A stretch of 64,000 nt of DNA from Halorubellus salinus (GTDB lineage Archaea > Halobacteriota > Halobacteria > Halobacteriales > Natrialbaceae), in the NCBI RefSeq assembly GCF_020567525.1, contig NZ_JAJCVI010000002.1, forward strand, positions 124,001 to 188,000, given 5' to 3'. Shown piece by piece: positions 60,937 through 64,000 of this stretch; the first letter of the stretch is position 1; each line of letters begins with the position of its first letter. The notes beneath the pieces were generated by a model. The model ran no database searches. It saw nothing but the letters and a program-made list of their open reading frames with translations, and was not told the origin of the DNA. The position numbers and the translations under genes are program-made.

Positions 60937-61782
60937 ATGTTCGAGCACGTACTCATCGCGACGGACGGAAGCGACTGCGGGATGCGAGCGGCGCGCGCCG
61001 GCGTGGAGCTGGCGGCGACGTACGACGCGACGGTCACGGTCGTCGTCGCGGCCGCCAGCGAGCTGTCGGAGGCGGACGCGGAGTCGGTCGTGGAGGACGT
61101 CGCGGAGATCGGCGCGTCGTCGCGAGTGACGGTGCAGACGCGCGTGGCGACCCAGCAGCCGCGTGCCGCTATCGTGGAGACGGCCGAAGACGTCGACGCG
61201 GACGTGATCGCGATGGGGCGCCACGGGCACACGAACCTCGAGGAGCGGTTCCTGGGGAGCGTCACGGAACGCGTGCTCCGGGCGACCGACCGCGCGGTCC
61301 TGACCGTTCCCGGTCAGGGGAGCGGCCTCGGCGAGTACGAGGACGTCCTGGTGACGTCGGACGGGAGCGACGCCGCTCGCGCCGCCGTCCGTCCGGGCGT
61401 GAACCTCGCATCGACGTACGGCGCGGTGCTGCACCTGCTGTCGGTCGTCGACGTCGCGTTCGAGGCGGGTCCGTTCAACGCTGGTGGGGTCGACGACGCG
61501 TACGTCGACCGACTCGTCGCGGACGCCGAGCGCGAACTCGACGTGTTCGCGGCGGCGTGCGAGGAGTCCGCGCGCGACGCCCCGGTCGACATCGAGCAGG
61601 CGGTCCGGACGGGCACGCCGTCCGCGGAGGTTGCGGCGTACGTCGAGGACGCTGGCGTGGACCTGGTCGCGATGGCGTCGACGGGCGAGGGGTCGCTCGC
61701 GGGCCAGTTGCTCGGGAGCACGACCGACCGCGTCCTCCGGACCGTCGACGCCCCGGTGCTCGTGGTGCCTGGGGACGCCTGA
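60937..61782 (+). CDS. Tandem universal stress protein (two UspA domains)
   Basis: A 281-residue protein of two UspA domains. Domain 1 has HVLIATDGSDCGMRAARAGVELA and MGRHGHTNLEERFLGSVTERVLRATDRAVLTV. Domain 2 has VLVTSDGSDAARAAVRPGVNLA and MASTGEGSLAGQLLGSTTDRVLRTVDAPVLVV. Both carry a G-2x-G-9x-G(S/T)-type ATP loop. It may act on the divergent CaCA antiporter, by analogy with other transporter-USP pairs. A GTTTTTGTGG element lies about 30 nt upstream. Confidence 0.93.
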   Translation: MFEHVLIATDGSDCGMRAARAGVELAATYDATVTVVVAAASELSEADAESVVEDVAEIGASSRVTVQTRVATQQPRAAIVETAEDVDADVIAMGRHGHTNLEERFLGSVTERVLRATDRAVLTVPGQGSGLGEYEDVLVTSDGSDAARAAVRPGVNLASTYGAVLHLLSVVDVAFEAGPFNAGGVDDAYVDRLVADAERELDVFAAACEESARDAPVDIEQAVRTGTPSAEVAAYVEDAGVDLVAMASTGEGSLAGQLLGSTTDRVLRTVDAPVLVVPGDA

Positions 61783-61878
61783 CCGCCGGGGACGGGTCGG
61801 GTCGCTCACGCCCGGTGGTCGCGTCGGTTCTCGCCGCGCCCGCATCGCTTTTGGTGGGCGGTCGCGACGCTACCGCGT

Positions 61879-62712
61879 ATGGACGTGTACGGCCTGATCG
61901 GGAATCCCGTCGGGCATTCGCTGTCGCCACCGATGCACGAGGCGGCGTACGACACGCTGGGTCTGGACGCGCGGTACGTGACGTTCGAACCGGCCGAGGA
62001 CGCGGTCGCGGCAGCGGTCGAGGGCGCTGGTGCACTCGGCGTCGCGGGGTTGAACGTGACGGTGCCGTTCAAGCAGGACGTGGCGGCGCTCCCGTCGGTG
62101 GCGACGGACGACCTGGCGTCGGCGGTCGGCGCGGTGAACACCCTCGACTTCTCGGACGCGAGCGTGACGGGACACAACACGGACGTGGAGGGTGCGGTTC
62201 GCGCGCTCCGCGAGCAGGGCGGCGCGTCGTTGTCGAGCGCGACCGCGGTGGTCGTGGGCGCCGGCGGCGCCGGCAGGGCGGTCGCGTTCGGCCTGGCGGA
62301 CGCGGGCGCGTCGGTACGGGTCGCGAACCGGACGGCGAGTCGTGCGACCGACCTCGCGGCCGCGGTCGAACGCGAGGTCGACGGTGCGACCGCGACCGGC
62401 GGCGGCCTCGACGCCCTCGACGAGTGGCTTGCGGACGCGGACGTCCTCGTGAACGCGACGAGCGTCGGGATGGAGACCGACGAGACGCCCGTGCCCGCGA
62501 ACGCGCTCCACGAGAGGCTCGTCGTGCTCGACGCCGTCTACGCGCCCTTGGAGACGCGGCTGCTCCGGGACGCCGCGGCGGCTGGCGCGACGACCGTCGA
62601 CGGCGCGTGGATGCTCCTCCACCAGGGAGCTGCGGCGTTCGAGCACTGGACCGGCGAGGACGCGCCCGTCGACGCCATGAACGACGCGCTTCGCTCGCAC
62701 CTCGACGCGTAG
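61879..62712 (+). CDS. aroE: Shikimate dehydrogenase
   Basis: A 277-residue NADP-dependent enzyme reducing 3-dehydroshikimate to shikimate. The substrate site shows [16 protein letters not shown] and the catalytic Lys65 ([10 protein letters not shown]) with Asp102 (HNTDVEGA). The dinucleotide loop GAGGAG is at residues 127-132 and [12 protein letters not shown] follows as the NADP phosphate-binding region. GCTTTTGGTGGG lies about 30 nt upstream, almost the same as the element before the USP gene. The chorismate-binding enzyme at 63.7 kb acts later in the same pathway. Confidence 0.96.
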   Translation: MDVYGLIGNPVGHSLSPPMHEAAYDTLGLDARYVTFEPAEDAVAAAVEGAGALGVAGLNVTVPFKQDVAALPSVATDDLASAVGAVNTLDFSDASVTGHNTDVEGAVRALREQGGASLSSATAVVVGAGGAGRAVAFGLADAGASVRVANRTASRATDLAAAVEREVDGATATGGGLDALDEWLADADVLVNATSVGMETDETPVPANALHERLVVLDAVYAPLETRLLRDAAAAGATTVDGAWMLLHQGAAAFEHWTGEDAPVDAMNDALRSHLDA

Positions 62713-62856
62713 CGCGCCCGCCCACGCTCCTTCGCCGGTGTCGCAAGCGACTCGCCGCCGGTAAGACGGGCTTACCCCGAGCCCGCGGGCTGGCGCGGCT
62801 GGCAAGGCCGACTCCGTGAGTCGCTTTTAAGTCCGGTGGGGTTCCAGTGTCCCCCA

Positions 62857-63585
62857 ATGGGACTGCTATCGAAACTGAAGTCTGTATTGGGTCTCGGCGA
62901 CGACGACGACGACGACCGCGTCGGTCGACGGTCCGGCGACGTCGGCGTCACGGTCGAACGCGAGCGAGAGGCAGCCGACGCCGCGAACGAAGCCGCCGTC
63001 AAAGGCGTCGACGACGACGGAACCGGCGAGGAAACGGACGACGCCGAGGAAGCGGAGGACGACGACGAAGAAGCGGACGACGTCGAAGAAGCGGAGGACG
63101 TCGAGGATGCTGACGACGAAGCCGAAGAAGCAGCGGACGTCGACGAAGCGGCGGACGCCGACGACGAAGCCGACGAAGCAGCGGACGTCGACGAAGCGGC
63201 GGACGCCGACGACGAAGCCGACGAAGCAGCGGACGTCGACGAAGCGGCGGACGCCGACGACGAAGCCGACGAAGCAGCGGACGTCGACGACGTCGACGAA
63301 GCGGCGGACGCCGACGACGAAGCCGACGAAGCAGCGGACGTCGACGACGTCGAGGAAGCGGCGGACGCCGACGACGACGCAGCAGACGGCGACGACGAGG
63401 CGGCGGTCGAGGAGCTCCAGGACATCAAGGGTATCGGGCCGGCGTACGCGGAGCGGCTGGTCGAGGTCGGTATCACGTCGATCGCGGAGCTGGCGGACGC
63501 GGACCACGAGGCGATCGCGGAAGAAGCGGACCTGGCGCCGGGGCGCGTCGAGCAGTGGGTCGACCGCGCGAACGCCCGGCAGTAG
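62857..63585 (+). CDS. Hyper-acidic repeat protein with C-terminal helix-hairpin-helix
   Basis: A 242-residue protein. A basic amphipathic start (MGLLSKLKSVLGLG) is followed by a long Asp/Glu/Ala region. From residue 88 to about 172 it consists of 16-residue units (EADEAADVDEAADADD) encoded by a 48-bp tandem repeat. A C-terminal helix-hairpin-helix (residues about 185-240, LQDIKGIGPAYAERLVEVGI then TSIAELADA) resembles nonspecific DNA-binding modules. The acidic region may mimic DNA or bind basic proteins such as histone-like factors. CTTTTAAG lies about 28 nt before the ATG. Function unknown. Confidence 0.82.
   Translation: MGLLSKLKSVLGLGDDDDDDRVGRRSGDVGVTVEREREAADAANEAAVKGVDDDGTGEETDDAEEAEDDDEEADDVEEAEDVEDADDEAEEAADVDEAADADDEADEAADVDEAADADDEADEAADVDEAADADDEADEAADVDDVDEAADADDEADEAADVDDVEEAADADDDAADGDDEAAVEELQDIKGIGPAYAERLVEVGITSIAELADADHEAIAEEADLAPGRVEQWVDRANARQ
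63118..63372 (+). repeat. 48-bp tandem repeat in the hyper-acidic gene
   Basis: Three in-frame 48-bp units (63118-63165, 63166-63213, 63214-63261), the first slightly divergent, then two longer variants (54-57 bp) with an inserted DVD unit. Copies are almost identical at the DNA level, so recent expansion is likely. Confidence 0.92.
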
Positions 63586-63654
63586 GGCGGTTCGCTCGCG
63601 GCCTCCTTCCCCGACACCGTAACACCGTTTAGCGGCGGTGCCGTCGGTCCGGGT

Positions 63655-64000
63655 ATGGATTCGTATCGGGTGGCGACCGACGCGGCCGCGTTCCGCGAGA
63701 CCGCTCAGTGCGTGCCGCCGGGCGCTCGCGTACCGGTGGAGGTGCGTGCGACGGTCGCGGACCCCTGGAGCGCGTACCGGTGCGCGCGCCGCGGCGACGG
63801 CCAGTGGAGCGTCTTCTTCGAGACCACCGGCGTAAACGGGACTGGCGGGAGTCCGAGCGCGGCTAGCGGGGACGGGGCGGACGGCAGGGACGGGCCGGAC
63901 CGCGGGGACGACGCGGACGACGGCTGGGGGTACTTCGCGGTCGACCCCGTGGAGCGCTTCTCGGCGCGACCGGGTGCGGTGCTCCGCGAGGACCCGCCTG
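63655..64000 (+). CDS. Chorismate-binding enzyme N-terminus (TrpE/PabB-like, partial)
   Basis: Only 115 residues lie in the window before the right edge. The start (RVATDAAAFRETAQCVPPGARVPVEVRATVADPWSAYRCA) and WGYFAVDPVERFSARPGA resemble the N-terminal subdomain of anthranilate/aminodeoxychorismate synthase component I; the catalytic chorismate domain would lie outside. An acidic Gly/Asp insertion (residues about 60-90) is haloarchaeal. GTTTAGC lies about 27 nt upstream. The nearby aroE supports a chorismate-related role. Confidence 0.55.
   Translation, partial: MDSYRVATDAAAFRETAQCVPPGARVPVEVRATVADPWSAYRCARRGDGQWSVFFETTGVNGTGGSPSAASGDGADGRDGPDRGDDADDGWGYFAVDPVERFSARPGAVLREDPP

Noticed and set aside
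63118-63372. CRISPR-like regular spacing
   Set aside because: In-frame coding repeat, no spacers.

Overview
The window is ordinary chromosomal DNA of an extreme halophilic archaeon (class Halobacteria). The evidence is very high GC, acidic proteins rich in Asp, Glu and Ala, and archaeal machinery: TFB, Spt5, SecE/Sec61-gamma, FtsZ1, archaeal MetRS, DTD2, type I dehydroquinate dehydratase with an archaeal dehydroquinate synthase II, and an AglD-type glycosyltransferase. Haloarchaeal hallmarks are Tat signal peptides, a lipobox, a HemAT aerotaxis transducer and many USP proteins. The genus cannot be fixed. I saw no rRNA, tRNA, CRISPR array, insertion sequence or prophage. Most genes have an A/T-rich element about 25-33 nt before the start codon, the pattern of leaderless haloarchaeal transcripts. 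I used it to choose among alternative starts.

Layout. 1-7.3 kb: tail of an acidic protein, a PIN-KH ATPase, a HemAT-like globin-coupled transducer, a DUF368 lipid-carrier translocase, an M20 deacylase with a 27-bp tandem repeat, and a CruF-like membrane protein whose 3' end overlaps it. 7.4-14.3 kb: M32 carboxypeptidase, KatG with palindromes at its promoter, an enoyl-reductase/saccharopine-dehydrogenase-like protein, and a 5'-nucleotidase-family metallophosphoesterase. 14.3-17.3 kb: four consecutive related small membrane proteins of unknown function, the most likely undescribed system here. 17.4-22.6 kb: dehydroquinate synthase II, zinc-ribbon membrane protein, dehydroquinate dehydratase, GNAT acetyltransferase, TFB with a long leader, and ITPase/XTPase. 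22.6-28.7 kb: AglD, two small haloarchaeal proteins, a double winged-helix regulator, stomatin (SPFH), NfeD and a tail-anchored protein.

28.8-42.6 kb is metabolic. Pyruvate kinase is divergent from a GlpA-like FAD dehydrogenase across a candidate TrmB box. USP, MetRS, a LiaF-like membrane protein, a DedA protein, an aspartate/tyrosine decarboxylase (beta-alanine for CoA), a lipoprotein, PEP synthase with two palindromes upstream, and a membrane protein with an Arg/Ser-rich tail follow. 42.6-48.4 kb: PhzF-like protein, Tat-lipoprotein hydrolase, NUDIX CoA pyrophosphatase, and a TrkA-N protein translationally coupled to an APC permease with a C-terminal cytoplasmic region. 48.4-49.3 kb is the largest stretch without a convincing gene. 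49.3-55.6 kb: Get3/ArsA ATPase, a Tat-exported His/Trp-rich protein of unknown function, aminotransferase, CinA-type amidase, DUF457 membrane hydrolase, PHP-like protein and a double zinc-finger protein. 55.7-60.8 kb: a co-directional minus-strand block CaCA antiporter - DTD2 - FtsZ1 - SecE - Spt5. 60.9-64 kb: tandem USP, AroE, a hyper-acidic repeat protein with a helix-hairpin-helix, and the start of a chorismate-binding (TrpE/PabB-like) enzyme.

Themes that link genes: four shikimate/chorismate-pathway genes scattered in the window; opposing PEP/pyruvate enzymes with different promoter elements; two families of polyprenyl-phosphate recycling transporters (DUF368, DedA) together with AglD, which uses such a carrier; and repeated pairing of membrane transporters with USP or nucleotide-binding regulators.
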